Assembly: GCF_030812915.1 (NCBI RefSeq)
Contig: NZ_JAUSTQ010000014.1
Location: 1-53,385 of the forward strand
Origin: Alkalibacillus salilacus
Lineage (GTDB): Bacteria > Bacillota > Bacilli > Bacillales > Alkalibacillaceae
Direction: 5' to 3'
DNA: 53,385 nt
In this document: one piece after another, positions 53,296 to 53,385 of the stretch
Layout of the letters: each line of letters begins with the position of its first letter
Position numbering within the stretch: position 1 is the stretch's first letter
The notes under the pieces: generated by a model
The model's input: the letters and a program-made list of their open reading frames with translations, nothing else
What the model was told of the DNA's origin: nothing
Database searches by the model: none
Position numbers and translations under genes: made by a program

Positions 53296-53385
53296 AAGTC
53301 CATAATTATGTGTAAAATACATGGCAATGAAATTCAACTCTTGTCATTGATTATTTATGTGTTATCGCGATGAGGTGGGGATGGC

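Noticed and set aside
53035-53337. Minus-strand frame with LDGI/VDDIV repeats
   Set aside because: Same cause: 21-nt array units read as codons, with no supporting start signals.

Overview
The window reads as chromosomal DNA of a low-to-moderate GC, endospore-forming member of the Bacillaceae, probably mildly halophilic. The evidence is gene order: glpX-rho-rpmE-tdk-prfA-prmC-spoIIR-ywlC-mntP-ywlE-rpiB-ywlG-glyA-upp-atp operon-ywzB-ywmB-murAA-spoIID-spoIIQ follows the Bacillus subtilis backbone, as does rpoE-pyrG-(spo0F position)-tal-murZ. Shine-Dalgarno sequences are strong, several genes start with TTG, and exported proteins (OppA, SpoIIR, SpoIIQ) carry very acidic stretches. The genus cannot be named from the sequence alone.

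Layout. 1-3670: a minor cardiolipin synthase divergent from fadF. 3671-9873: an oligopeptide permease operon in the order D-F-B-C-A. 10032-19360: a seven-gene acyl-CoA operon (thiolase, 3-hydroxyacyl-CoA dehydrogenase, two acyl-CoA dehydrogenases, MeaB-type GTPase, TetR regulator, fused mutase IcmF). 19710-25662: rpoE, pyrG with a CTP-type attenuator, a receiver-only protein at the spo0F position, a 24-codon small ORF, transaldolase, murZ and glpX. 26041-31019: rho, a cysteine-free L31, tdk, prfA, prmC. 31138-41047: an acetyltransferase on the minus strand, spoIIR, a GNAT-like gene, tsaC, mntP, ywlE, rpiB, ywlG, glyA, upp and a secreted subtilisin-like protease. 41094-48427: the complete ATP synthase operon with both atpZ and atpI. 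48775-52937: ywzB, ywmB, murAA, spoIID, spoIIQ.

How genes work together. fadF and the acyl-CoA operon share a promoter layout: an 18-nt FadR/TetR-like inverted repeat at the promoter, then a CcpA cre site. This suggests joint control of acyl-CoA oxidation, with the TetR protein of the operon as candidate repressor. spoIIR and spoIIQ have sigma-F-like promoters of identical geometry, and together with spoIID they serve forespore signalling and engulfment. MurZ and MurAA are paralogous first enzymes of peptidoglycan precursor synthesis.

Most unusual features. (1) Eight operon-boundary gaps hold degenerate tandem arrays with an almost invariant 20-21-nt period; the consensus differs between loci but the spacing does not. 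(2) Two copies of a long structured repeat flank rho-rpmE, with compensatory base changes between them; one copy contains a double hairpin resembling the Bacillaceae-1 RNA motif. (3) ywmB is preceded by a hairpin that pairs both its ribosome site and start codon and overlaps a 4-codon leader ORF. (4) The protein at the spo0F position keeps the phosphorylation residues but lacks the Spo0F contact residues. No transposase, phage gene, CRISPR array, tRNA or rRNA was seen.
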